Of a DNA stretch of 31,108 nt, positions 21,191 to 29,014 are shown in pieces. A model generated the notes under the pieces. It searched no databases. It saw only the letters and a program-made list of their open reading frames with translations, and was not told the origin of the DNA. The DNA comes from Flavobacterium sp. UBA7665 (GTDB lineage: Bacteria > Bacteroidota > Bacteroidia > Flavobacteriales > Flavobacteriaceae), in the NCBI GenBank assembly GCA_002483285.1, contig DLHP01000005.1, positions 1-31,108 on the forward strand, in the 5' to 3' direction. Numbering within the stretch: the stretch's first letter is position 1; every line of letters begins with the position of its first letter. A program made the position numbers and the translations under genes.

Positions 21191-23614
21191 CTAAGGGCGC
21201 AATGAATTGTAGTCGATAAAATAGCGGAAACTGATAGAAAAGATGTGGTCGAGCTGTTTGTTGTTGACCAAATCCTTGAGGTTGCGGTCAAAAGAAGTCG
21301 AGCTGATTGTGTCGCTGATCAGCGCATTGTTGCGATAGAGCAAAGTAATCTGGCTGCCAGGCGCGAACCACCAGTTGTACGAAAGGTCAAAATTCCAGGT
21401 ATTGAAACTGTAATCCTGGGTGCCCGGATAGGTAAAATTATCAATCAGGCGACCGTCTTCCTGCAGTTCAAGAATGTCGCGGTTTTTGGCATACGACCAA
21501 TAGTGGCGCAACAACAAATTCAGGTTCATTTTGTTGTTGATGGCGTATTTGCCTTCGAGCGTGTTGGTGTAGGTGATGCGGTCGCGGCGTGTGAAGATGA
21601 TTTTGTCATCGGTGAGTGCATTGGCGTCATCGTCGAAAGTGTCGTAAAAGCCGGTGTTGTTGTTCTGGCGGAAATAATTGAACCGGTAAATCAAGGAAAT
21701 ATGGTCGCTCATACGGTAGCGCGGGCTGATTGTAAAACCGTAGTTCACGCGGTCTTTTTCGTTGATTATAGCATAGGTAGTGTTGAGGTCGAGCACGAAT
21801 TTTCGGTTGTAATTGGGCGAGTAGTACAAACGCAGTTCGCCAAATTCGGGTGAGGTCACAAAGCGCGACTCTGCAAAAGTACGCGGCTCGTAAAAGTCGT
21901 AGATTTCATGCGGACGGATCGTGATTCCGGCGCCGTAATAATCATTTTTCTTGCTGTTGGTGTCGAGCCCGAGGTTGATGTTTCCGGCTTGCAGTCGGCC
22001 GGTGCGGTTGTCGAATTCCGAATACAAATCGGCCGAAACCTGGAAAGTATTGAACGTTTTGGTGGGATTCAGGATGCGGTAGCTCGCCTGACCTTGTAAC
22101 GCGTGGTAATGTGTGATGAAGTTGATGCCGAGGTCGTTGGGGTCGTAGTCTTTAGAAATGTATCGGCCGCTGACTGCGTAACGGTATTTGCCACTGGTCT
22201 CGCCGATGGAAAGCGCCGTGTTGTAGCCTTTTTTGTCGGTTGGGTTCTGGTTGATGTAGGAGTACTTCATTTCGCCCTGTAGATTGTAGGTGTTGGCTTT
22301 GGTGTTGAGGTTGAACAATAAGCCCGATACGTTGGCATCGCGGAAACTTCCGTTTCGCGTTACGTTGGTATTGACAAACGATACCGAAGAATTCTTGCGG
22401 AAGCGTTGGTCAAGCACGACGACGTTGTAATTGCTTAGTGGCGCGAGTACTTCCCTTCGGATGAACTCGCCGGTGGTCGCATCGGATACATTGACACTGG
22501 TTTTCTCGGTCACAGCATTGAGCACACCTACGCCCAGCCCGTCTTTGGTGCGCCCCGAAACTTTAAGGGCGTTGATGAGTTTAATCGAACTCGGAAATTC
22601 TTCAATTGTTTCGTTGCCGTTTAGTTCGATTCCAGGCGTTTGCCCAATCCTTCTCGAATACAATAAATTGCCTTTGTTGAAAAGGTCGGTTCCTTCTGTA
22701 AAAAAAGGTCGGTTTTCGGCAAATTGTTGTTCGAACGCGCTCAGGTTGAACTCGACGTTGTCGAATTTAGTTTGGCCGAAATCAGGAATCAGGATGGCAT
22801 CGAGTGTAAAAGCGTCGGTAATCCCGTATTTGATGTCGAGCCCGCCTTTGAGTTCGCCCTTGACTTTTTGGTAATCGTTGGCGTTGAGGTAATACGAAGC
22901 GTACGGGATAAAGAAAAGCCGCGTAGGGGTATTGATATTGTCAATACCTTCGAGGATGCCCGATTGCGCGCTCTCGTTGTTGATTTTAGAATCGATGTAG
23001 TTCCAGGTGTACGATTGGCGGTCCCGGCGCAGTTCGCGGTAAAAATTCACGCCCCAAACTTGGTTTTTTTCTTTGGAGAAACGCAAGGCAGCATAGGGGA
23101 TTTTCATCTCCACGGCCCAACCGTAATCGGTTGCGACGACTTTGCTGTCCCAGATGGCGTCCCAGGTGAAATCCTCGCCGTCGACATTGGTAAAAATACA
23201 GTCCATTTGCACGCCGGCTGCGCTTACAAAAAACCTAAAATCCTGTTGGCTGTCGTTGAATCCGTTGATGAAAACGCCAAAGTGCTCTGAGGTTCCAAAG
23301 ATGTCGCGTTGGGTAATCTCGCGCAACATTTTAGTAGGCTCGTCGTCGTAGAGTTTGGCGGCCACGTATATCGCGTCGTCATTGTAGACCACTTGCACTT
23401 CGGTTTTTTTATTTTCTGAGATGGGTTTGCCGTTGTCGGGAGCAAACATCACAAAATCTTTGGCGATGGGTGCGTATTCCCAGATTGGTTCTTCAAATTT
23501 TCCGTCGATGACCATTTTGCTTGCCGGGATGGCACGCAGCACCTTTTTTTGACCAAAACACAAGCTGGAAATCAGGCCAATGGCTATGGTCAGTAGGTGA
23601 GAAAATTTGGTCAT
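21191..23614 (-). CDS. DUF5916 domain-containing protein with CBM9-like N-terminus (outer-membrane beta barrel)
   Basis: A large 807-residue protein with a signal peptide (1-21, MTKFSHLLTIAIGLISSLCFG). A carbohydrate-binding family 9-like sandwich follows (about 30-215; KMVIDGKFEEPIWEYA, YVAAKLYD, DFTWDAIWDSKV, EMKIPYAALRFS). The rest (about 225-807) is DUF5916, with many amphipathic strands (GINFITHYHALQGQASYRI, RYRMSDHISLIYRFNYFR) and a terminal SISFRYFIDYNSLRP that ends as an outer-membrane barrel would. The function of DUF5916 proteins is unknown; binding or uptake of glycans has been proposed only by domain content. I start at ATG 23614 rather than 23674 because it gives a proper signal peptide and fits the promoter at 23634-23663. 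Monocistronic. Confidence 0.88.
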   Translation of the reverse strand: MTKFSHLLTIAIGLISSLCFGQKKVLRAIPASKMVIDGKFEEPIWEYAPIAKDFVMFAPDNGKPISENKKTEVQVVYNDDAIYVAAKLYDDEPTKMLREITQRDIFGTSEHFGVFINGFNDSQQDFRFFVSAAGVQMDCIFTNVDGEDFTWDAIWDSKVVATDYGWAVEMKIPYAALRFSKEKNQVWGVNFYRELRRDRQSYTWNYIDSKINNESAQSGILEGIDNINTPTRLFFIPYASYYLNANDYQKVKGELKGGLDIKYGITDAFTLDAILIPDFGQTKFDNVEFNLSAFEQQFAENRPFFTEGTDLFNKGNLLYSRRIGQTPGIELNGNETIEEFPSSIKLINALKVSGRTKDGLGVGVLNAVTEKTSVNVSDATTGEFIRREVLAPLSNYNVVVLDQRFRKNSSVSFVNTNVTRNGSFRDANVSGLLFNLNTKANTYNLQGEMKYSYINQNPTDKKGYNTALSIGETSGKYRYAVSGRYISKDYDPNDLGINFITHYHALQGQASYRILNPTKTFNTFQVSADLYSEFDNRTGRLQAGNINLGLDTNSKKNDYYGAGITIRPHEIYDFYEPRTFAESRFVTSPEFGELRLYYSPNYNRKFVLDLNTTYAIINEKDRVNYGFTISPRYRMSDHISLIYRFNYFRQNNNTGFYDTFDDDANALTDDKIIFTRRDRITYTNTLEGKYAINNKMNLNLLLRHYWSYAKNRDILELQEDGRLIDNFTYPGTQDYSFNTWNFDLSYNWWFAPGSQITLLYRNNALISDTISSTSFDRNLKDLVNNKQLDHIFSISFRYFIDYNSLRP

Positions 23615-23633
23615 ATAGGATTTGGTTGGTTCA

Positions 23634-23663
23634 CAAAAGTAACCATTAAATCTTTTAACACAA
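23634..23663 (-). promoter_or_regulatory. Bacteroidota-type promoter for the DUF5916 gene
   Basis: On the minus strand TTG (23663-23661) is followed after 19 bp by TACTTTTG (23641-23634), a full match to the TTG / TAnnTTTG pattern, 19 nt upstream of the chosen ATG. A start at 23674 would place this promoter inside the gene, which supports the downstream start. Confidence 0.75.
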
Positions 23664-23790
23664 TAAAATTGCAATAATTTTCAAGCTTTTTCGTTAGCTG
23701 TTTCCGCGCTTTTTTGAAACGCCTACGTCTAGAAAAAATGTAGTTCATCGATTTATTTTGCAGATAATCGGTAAAATTATCATAAAAAAA

Positions 23791-23821
23791 TTGCCAGACT
23801 AAACAGATTGTCCTATGTTTG
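23791..23821 (+). promoter_or_regulatory. Bacteroidota-type promoter for the YkuD_2 gene
   Basis: TTG (23791-23793), 20 bp, then TATGTTTG (23814-23821), a good TAnnTTTG match. It ends 36 nt before the ATG at 23858. The remaining part of the 23615-23857 spacer shows nothing else I can support. Confidence 0.75.
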
Positions 23822-23857
23822 CCGTCCCAACATCTACGTTTAACTTAAAGAAAAAGA

Positions 23858-24589
23858 ATGGTTTATAAGATTCTTCCCCTAGCAATGGCCGCGTTCCTGT
23901 CGTTCGCGTTCAACCCCACAAATGAGAAACCTGCCAAACAGGCGAGCAAAATAGACCCCCAATTATTGGCGAGCAATTCTAAATCTGCGCTTGAAGCAAA
24001 AGTGACTTCGGTTTACAATGGGCTGCACGCGCACAACCTTGCTTTGCCGCAGTTGGAGAGTTTTTCCCAAGCACTTAAAGGATTTTACGATCTCAAGGAA
24101 AAAGGGCTGGTAAAAAAAGATATCTTAACACTCATCGACTTTAGCTTGTCATCTAACGTGAAGCGGCTATGGGTCATCGATTTGAGTACCAACACGGTTT
24201 TACTCAACTCACTTGTCGCGCACGGACGCAATACGGGAGAGGAATTCGCCACGTCATTTTCAAACACCGATTCTTCTTTTAAAAGCAGTCTCGGATTCTA
24301 CGCAACCGGTGAAATTTACAACGGCAAACACGGCAAATCACTCAAGCTCGACGGACTCGAAAGAGGCGTAAATGATCGTGCCCGCGACCGTGGCGTGGTG
24401 ATGCATGCAGCCGATTATGTTTCTGAGGATTTTATCCGCAACCACAATCGCCTGGGGAGAAGCCAGGGTTGCCCGGCTGTTCCGGTTGAACTCAACGACG
24501 CCATTATCGATTTGATCAAAAACAAATCGTGCCTGTTTATCTACCATCCGTCAAGAAGTAGCCTGGCGACTGCCAAACTATTGTCGTAA
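23858..24589 (+). CDS. Murein L,D-transpeptidase catalytic domain protein (YkuD_2 family)
   Basis: A 243-residue exported protein. It has a short N-terminal signal or anchor (about 1-18, MVYKILPLAMAAFLSFAF), a helical linker to about residue 95, then a YkuD_2-type L,D-transpeptidase domain (about 100-240). The active site is recognisable from H183 in VVMHAADY and the nucleophile C205 in SQGCPAVP. AHGRNTGEEFATSFSN and SSLGFYATGEIY are family blocks. Such enzymes would act on peptidoglycan peptides in the periplasm, making or breaking 3-3 cross-links or anchoring proteins; the reaction for this subfamily is not established. Its last 12 bases overlap the 3' end of a second L,D-transpeptidase gene on the other strand. 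Confidence 0.9.
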   Translation: MVYKILPLAMAAFLSFAFNPTNEKPAKQASKIDPQLLASNSKSALEAKVTSVYNGLHAHNLALPQLESFSQALKGFYDLKEKGLVKKDILTLIDFSLSSNVKRLWVIDLSTNTVLLNSLVAHGRNTGEEFATSFSNTDSSFKSSLGFYATGEIYNGKHGKSLKLDGLERGVNDRARDRGVVMHAADYVSEDFIRNHNRLGRSQGCPAVPVELNDAIIDLIKNKSCLFIYHPSRSSLATAKLLS

Positions 24590-26149
24590 TTTCTCATACA
24601 ATTCATCGTCGAGGTTATAAATGTCCTGACGGAATTGCAAAACTCCATTTACATCCATCCAGGCTGTCCAGTACAGTTGATGGATGTTTATTTTTTCCTT
24701 TAACGGCAACACGGTGGTTTTTCCCGAAAAAATGATGTCGCAGATTTTCTCCATGGGCCATTTTTTTTCACCGAGCATGTATTGCGCCAGCGGCAACGGA
24801 TTCTCGACCCGCACGCAGCCCGAACTCAACGACCGAAACGTACGCGCAAAATAATCACGGTGGTTGGTGTCATGCAAGTACACCGAATAGTGGTTGGGGA
24901 AATTAAACTTCACATTGCCCAATGAATTGTCGTCTCCCGGCGCTTGAACGTAACGGTAGTTCTTGTATTTCTCCGGATTCCAGTTTGATGGGCTCACCAC
25001 GCCGCCTTTTGAATTGTAAATGGTGATCTTTTTCGAGGCAAAATAACTCTTTTTCTTTTTCGCAGCCGGCAGCAAATCCTCTTCAAGAATCGTAGGCGGA
25101 ACCGTCCAGGTGGGGTTCAATATGATGTTGTTGAAAGTAGACGACAGTACTGCCGTTTTTCTGGTAATCACGCCAACCACGACGCGCCGGGTTTGCACGG
25201 TATCGTCGTTTTTGATCACGTTGAGCGTGTAATCGGGGATGTTCACCAGTACGTAATGCGGCCCGAAATCCCTCGGGAACCAACGCCAACGCTCGAGATT
25301 TACGATAATTTGTTCACGCCGCCGGTTTCTTGTAAAATTAAGCGCGTCGACTGTTGCCTTGCCAATCGCACCGTCTACGCGGATGCCGTGCCTGGCCTGG
25401 AATTTCTTTACTGCGGCAAAAGTCGGCTGGTCAAACGTGGTATCGAGCGAATCGGTTGGTGCCAAATCTTTCCAATAGATGAGTTTTCTTTTGATGCGGA
25501 TCAGCGAAGAATCGGTATCGGTTTGGTACAGAATTCTCGGGATAGCAATGCAGTCAATCGTATCCTCGGGAAAATTGTTGAGCAATTGCAGCGCTTTTTT
25601 AAGACTTTGGTAAACCGCATGGTTGGGTTTGAGTCTTTCGAGTTGAGACGCTATCGAGTCGGGTTTTTCAAAACGGTCCAAGATTTTGTTGACATCAACC
25701 GCTTTTGGCGTCAAATCCCAGTCGCGGTAAAGCCATTTGGGGTTGCGTACGCCGACTGAAAGCTGCCAGACATAACGTTGCAATTTTGTAGTCAGCAGTA
25801 TATCGTAGTCGATACTTTGCGCGTCCGACATAGCAGCCATCGATGCCTCAAAGTGATTGAGCGAGTCGAGAGCGAATGCGGAGGGATTCAATCCGTCATC
25901 AGCGCTTTGGTTCAAGACCGACAGCAATATTTTTCGACTTTGCGTCTTGTGGAGCCAAATGGTTTTATTTTGGTGTTGCTTGTAGAAAGCGGCGAGCACT
26001 TTGTTGCCTTTCTTTTGGAGGAAGATAGAATCAATATCCAGTACTTTTTCGGAATCGGTATTTTGCGGCATAGCAACCGAAGCCATCGATACCTGTGCAC
26101 CAAAAGCCAACCATAAAACGATACATCGGGAGCGTATAAATTGAAGCAT
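24578..26149 (-). CDS. L,D-transpeptidase, YcbB/LdtD type
   Basis: A 523-residue periplasmic cell-wall enzyme with an N-terminal signal peptide (about 1-24). The order of parts is that of YcbB/LdtD: a scaffold domain (about 35-210), a peptidoglycan-binding helix bundle (about 240-272, FAAVKKFQARHGIRVDGAIG), and the YkuD catalytic domain (about 300-470). The nucleophile is C445 in SSGCVRVENPLPL, preceded by the HDTNHRDYFAR block. It should form 3-3 cross-links between diaminopimelate residues, by-passing D,D-transpeptidases. The gene is convergent with the YkuD_2 gene, sharing 12 bp at the 3' ends. No strong promoter match was found upstream. Confidence 0.92.
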   Translation of the reverse strand: MLQFIRSRCIVLWLAFGAQVSMASVAMPQNTDSEKVLDIDSIFLQKKGNKVLAAFYKQHQNKTIWLHKTQSRKILLSVLNQSADDGLNPSAFALDSLNHFEASMAAMSDAQSIDYDILLTTKLQRYVWQLSVGVRNPKWLYRDWDLTPKAVDVNKILDRFEKPDSIASQLERLKPNHAVYQSLKKALQLLNNFPEDTIDCIAIPRILYQTDTDSSLIRIKRKLIYWKDLAPTDSLDTTFDQPTFAAVKKFQARHGIRVDGAIGKATVDALNFTRNRRREQIIVNLERWRWFPRDFGPHYVLVNIPDYTLNVIKNDDTVQTRRVVVGVITRKTAVLSSTFNNIILNPTWTVPPTILEEDLLPAAKKKKSYFASKKITIYNSKGGVVSPSNWNPEKYKNYRYVQAPGDDNSLGNVKFNFPNHYSVYLHDTNHRDYFARTFRSLSSGCVRVENPLPLAQYMLGEKKWPMEKICDIIFSGKTTVLPLKEKINIHQLYWTAWMDVNGVLQFRQDIYNLDDELYEKLRQ

Positions 26150-26298
26150 AGGCAGTGCAAGCGGTGATTTTGTAGATTGGGTCCAAGTTATTTTAGCATC
26201 AATAAAGATATAACAATTTCAGAATAAACTGGTTATAAATTGCGGGCTGTTGGTACGCTAAAAAAATAAAAACCCATTGCATTTTTTTTAAAAAAAAC

Positions 26299-26330
26299 TT
26301 GCACGTAAGTAAACTTATTGCCTATATTTG
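26299..26330 (+). promoter_or_regulatory. Bacteroidota-type promoter for tRNA-Gly
   Basis: TTG (26299-26301), 21 bp, then TATATTTG (26323-26330), matching TAnnTTTG exactly, 13 nt before the mature tRNA 5' end. It is one of the clearest promoters in the window. The spacer from 26150 contains no gene. Confidence 0.8.
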
Positions 26331-26343
26331 CCCCACCAAAAAT

Positions 26344-26416
<73 letters not shown>

Positions 26417-26423
26417 CTGCAAG

Positions 26424-26453
26424 AATCCTGAACGAAAGTTCGGGATTTTTTTA
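26424..26453 (+). terminator. Rho-independent terminator after tRNA-Gly
   Basis: AATCCTGAAC (26424-26433), loop GAAA, GTTCGGGATT (26438-26447) form a 10-bp stem with one G-T pair, followed by a run of Ts. It starts 8 nt after the tRNA. Confidence 0.93.
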
Positions 26454-26468
26454 TGCCTTGAAGTGTCG

Positions 26469-27350
26469 TTATTGCTTGAATAAAGCGGTGGTGTAAGCTG
26501 CGCCTTTGGCAGAAATGTGGTCGCCGTCGGGCACGTAAGCACTGTCATTTAGGGTAAGTGCGTCGAAACTGAAGAGGTCCAACTTATTTTGAGTTAAGAT
26601 TTCGTCGTAACGTGCACGAAATTTTGCCGGAACCCTGCTTTTGTAATACGGATGCGTTGGCGTGTTGATTACGATGAGCGCTACATTCTTCGCGCGGCAC
26701 AACGCCACCATCTTTTCAAAGTAAGAGATGTTGAGTTCGGAGAAATCACGCAGCCTGCCACTCTCTGTAAACTGTAGTTTTAACCTTTTGTCAATAGAGG
26801 ATTTGCGCGCCGCCACATTTACGAAGAAGTTTTCGTAATGCCCCAGGATGGTGTTATCGGCGTTTTCAAGTTTGCGGTTCTTGAGCCCGTTGTTCCAGGC
26901 GTTCTCCAGCAACTCTACCGCGTCGATTGGGTTTTTGGCCAAGATGGAGAGCTTTTCTTTTAAAGGCAGTATAAAGAAATACCGCGCCGCGATATCCTTA
27001 GCATGCGTGCCATAAATGTAGTGGTCGTAATGCGTCGAGATGTTGTGGTAACCGAGTCCGAGATAGACTTTTTTAATCGACGGGTTGTTTTGCAACAGCA
27101 CGCGCATCTTAAAATAGGTGTAATACGAAGCTTCGGCGGCCTGAGAAAAATTCCTAACATTGGGAATCAAAGCGTCGTTTACCGCACATTGCGGATGCGA
27201 ATCGCCCATAAATACGGTCGTGATGTTGGGGTTGACGCGGTAACGGTCGAATTCCTTATTGACCAGGTAATCCATCACACCAAAAGCCGTGACAAAAAGC
27301 AGTAGCAATACCAACAGGAAAATGCTTGTTCTTTTCAGGAATAATTTCAT
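26469..27350 (-). CDS. Membrane-anchored SGNH-hydrolase-like protein
   Basis: A 293-residue protein with one N-terminal hydrophobic segment (about 8-30), probably an uncleaved anchor that leaves the rest in the periplasm. The body looks like an SGNH/GDSL fold: TVFMGDSHPQC near residue 45 gives the nucleophile block (S51), GLGYHNIS may supply the oxyanion part, VALIVINTPTHP is a later core strand, and DGDHISAKGA (275-284) gives the Asp and His of the triad. DltD, AlgJ/AlgX and similar proteins share this layout and act on cell-envelope polymers, often beside an MBOAT acyltransferase, but no MBOAT gene is here. Substrate unknown. It starts 14 nt after the thyA stop codon, so it is probably cotranscribed with thyA. 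Confidence 0.7.
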   Translation of the reverse strand: MKLFLKRTSIFLLVLLLLFVTAFGVMDYLVNKEFDRYRVNPNITTVFMGDSHPQCAVNDALIPNVRNFSQAAEASYYTYFKMRVLLQNNPSIKKVYLGLGYHNISTHYDHYIYGTHAKDIAARYFFILPLKEKLSILAKNPIDAVELLENAWNNGLKNRKLENADNTILGHYENFFVNVAARKSSIDKRLKLQFTESGRLRDFSELNISYFEKMVALCRAKNVALIVINTPTHPYYKSRVPAKFRARYDEILTQNKLDLFSFDALTLNDSAYVPDGDHISAKGAAYTTALFKQ

Positions 27351-27364
27351 GTGCGTATTTTCGA

Positions 27365-28189
27365 TTAAACCGCCACAACACCCTTAATATGCGGGTGCGG
27401 ATCGTAATCGGTTAAAGTAAAATCCTCAAAGGTAAAGTCAAGGATGTTTTTCACATCGGGATTCAACGTCATTTTAGGAAGCGGTTTGGGCTCGCGCGAC
27501 AACTGCAATTCAAGTTGCTCAAAATGGTTGTTGTAAATGTGTGCGTCGCCAAAAGTGTGGATGAATTCACCCAATTGTAAATCGCAAACCTGCGCAATCA
27601 TCATGGTGAGCAGGGCGTAAGAGGCTATGTTGAACGGCACGCCCAGGAAAATATCGGCGCTGCGCTGGTACAATTGGCAAGACAATTTCCCGTCGGCGAC
27701 GTAGAATTGAAAAAACGCGTGGCAAGGCGGCAAGGCTACTTTTCTATTCGCGACATTTTCTGCGAATGATTTCGAGGTATCGGGCAAAACCGATGGATTC
27801 CAAGCCGAAACGAGCATGCGTCGGCTATTCGGGTTGGTCTTTAAAGTATCGATGAGTTCTGTAATCTGGTCAATTTCCTCGCTGTTCCAATTGCGCCATT
27901 GGTGACCATAGACCGGACCCAGGTTGCCGTCGGCATCGGCCCATTCGTCCCAAATCTTGACGCCGTTTTCGTTGAGGTAACCAATGTTGGTATCACCTTT
28001 CAAAAACCACAACAACTCGTAGATGATTGATTTGAGGTGTAGCTTTTTGGTGGTTACCATTGGGAAACCGTCGGCCAGATCAAAACGCATCTGGTAGCCA
28101 AAAACACTTTTAGTTCCAGTGCCGGTGCGGTCGCCTTTTTGGGTGCCGTTTTGAAGGACGTGTTTTACTAGATCGAGGTACTGCTTCAT
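27365..28189 (-). CDS. thyA: Thymidylate synthase
   Basis: ThyA methylates dUMP to dTMP with 5,10-methylenetetrahydrofolate, giving dihydrofolate. The 274-residue enzyme has the classic blocks: R21 in GDRTGTGTKS (phosphate binding), ELLWFLKGDTNI, GPVYGHQWRNW, the catalytic C156 in LPPCHAFFQFYV, QRSADIFLGVPFNIASYA and FGDAHIYNNH. There is a short insertion before the active-site loop (around 138-149) compared with E. coli ThyA (264 residues). No dihydrofolate reductase gene follows; an SGNH-like gene comes next instead. The 5' leader contains a perfect 25-bp inverted repeat, so the transcript start is likely to carry a long hairpin or to begin inside it. Confidence 0.98.
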   Translation of the reverse strand: MKQYLDLVKHVLQNGTQKGDRTGTGTKSVFGYQMRFDLADGFPMVTTKKLHLKSIIYELLWFLKGDTNIGYLNENGVKIWDEWADADGNLGPVYGHQWRNWNSEEIDQITELIDTLKTNPNSRRMLVSAWNPSVLPDTSKSFAENVANRKVALPPCHAFFQFYVADGKLSCQLYQRSADIFLGVPFNIASYALLTMMIAQVCDLQLGEFIHTFGDAHIYNNHFEQLELQLSREPKPLPKMTLNPDVKNILDFTFEDFTLTDYDPHPHIKGVVAV

Positions 28190-28201
28190 ATTTTAATGTT
28201 G

Positions 28202-28273
28202 AATTTTGAATGTTGAATGTTGAATTATGGACAATATTGGCCATTCACAATTCAACATTCAACATTCAAAATT
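28202..28273. repeat. Family 2 repeat: perfect 25-bp inverted repeat in the thyA leader
   Basis: Positions 28202-28226 and 28249-28273 are perfect inverted copies (25 of 25), built from the tandem word TTGAATG, with a loop of about 22 nt that contains ACAATATTGG. One outer end lies 2 nt from the stop codon of the bifunctional nuclease gene; the other is 12 nt before the thyA ATG. A shorter, less perfect copy of the same words lies before etfA. Confidence 0.93.
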
Positions 28274-28275
28274 AG

Positions 28276-28902
28276 TTAAACTTCCCGCTTCGAAATCTCA
28301 TCCCGAATCTTCGCCGCCTTCTCATAATCCTCATCATTGACCGCGCCTTCTAAAAGTTGGTGCAATTCAGAAAGGCTGTGTTTGGCATAGGTTTCGCCCG
28401 ATTGGTTGCTTTCTTCGAGGCCAAAAGTATCGGGTGTAGACAGTACGCCGTCGAGTTCATTGAGGTCTTTATCGCCCTCGGTATTGTTGCCTTTGAGGTA
28501 AATTCCGGCTTTGTCCAGAATGTTTTTATAGGTGAAAATGGGTGCGGCAAAACGCAAGGCGAGTGCAATCGCGTCCGAAGTCCTCGCGTCGATGATCTCC
28601 TCAATCTTGTCGCGCTCGCAGATGATGCTCGAATAAAACACACCATCCACCAATTTATGGATGATGACCTGTTTGACCACAATGTCAAATCGCTCGGCGA
28701 AATTCTTGAACAAATCGTGGGTGAGTGGGCGTGGGGGTTTGATTTCCTTCTCGAGCGCAATAGCAATAGATTGTGCTTCAAAGGCTCCGATGACAATCGG
28801 TAGTTTGCGTTCACCATCCACTTCATTGAGGATTAAGGCGTACGCACCATTTTGTGTCTGGCTGTACGAAATCCCTTTTATAGTTAACTTGACTAAACTC
28901 AT
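28276..28902 (-). CDS. Bifunctional nuclease family protein (DUF151) with UVR motif
   Basis: A 208-residue protein with an N-terminal bifunctional nuclease (DUF151) domain (about 5-135): LPIVIGAFEAQSIAIALE (34-51), RPLTHDLF (58-65) and DARTSDAIALALR (105-117) are its hallmarks. A low-complexity acidic linker (about 138-172) leads to a UvrB/UvrC-type UVR helical hairpin (about 175-207, LHQLLEGAVNDEDYEKAAKI). Relatives in plants have both DNase and RNase activity; in Bacteroidota the role is not established, though the UVR motif suggests protein-protein contact. It has its own promoter (28908-28939) very close to the ATG, implying a very short or nearly absent leader. Its stop codon is 2 nt from the family 2 repeat. 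Confidence 0.93.
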   Translation of the reverse strand: MSLVKLTIKGISYSQTQNGAYALILNEVDGERKLPIVIGAFEAQSIAIALEKEIKPPRPLTHDLFKNFAERFDIVVKQVIIHKLVDGVFYSSIICERDKIEEIIDARTSDAIALALRFAAPIFTYKNILDKAGIYLKGNNTEGDKDLNELDGVLSTPDTFGLEESNQSGETYAKHSLSELHQLLEGAVNDEDYEKAAKIRDEISKREV

Positions 28903-28907
28903 AGTTG

Positions 28908-28939
28908 CAAAAGTACGACGAATTGGTAGAAATTACCAA
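28908..28939 (-). promoter_or_regulatory. Bacteroidota-type promoter for the bifunctional nuclease gene
   Basis: On the minus strand TTG (28939-28937), 21 bp, TACTTTTG (28915-28908). The -7 element ends only 5 nt before the ATG, so the transcript would be leaderless or nearly so if this promoter is used. Confidence 0.7.
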
Positions 28940-28951
28940 GCATTAAAAAAC

Positions 28952-28988
28952 AAAAAAGGCTATCCAAATAACTAATATTCAGATAGCC
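28952..28988 (-). terminator. Terminator after etfA
   Basis: On the minus strand GGCTATC (28988-28982) pairs with GATAGCC (28964-28958), with an inner AATA/TATT pairing, followed by TTTTTT. It begins 26 nt after the etfA stop codon and ends the etfB-etfA unit. Confidence 0.85.
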
Positions 28989-29014
28989 ATTTTCCTGGCA
29001 CAATTTAAAAAAAA

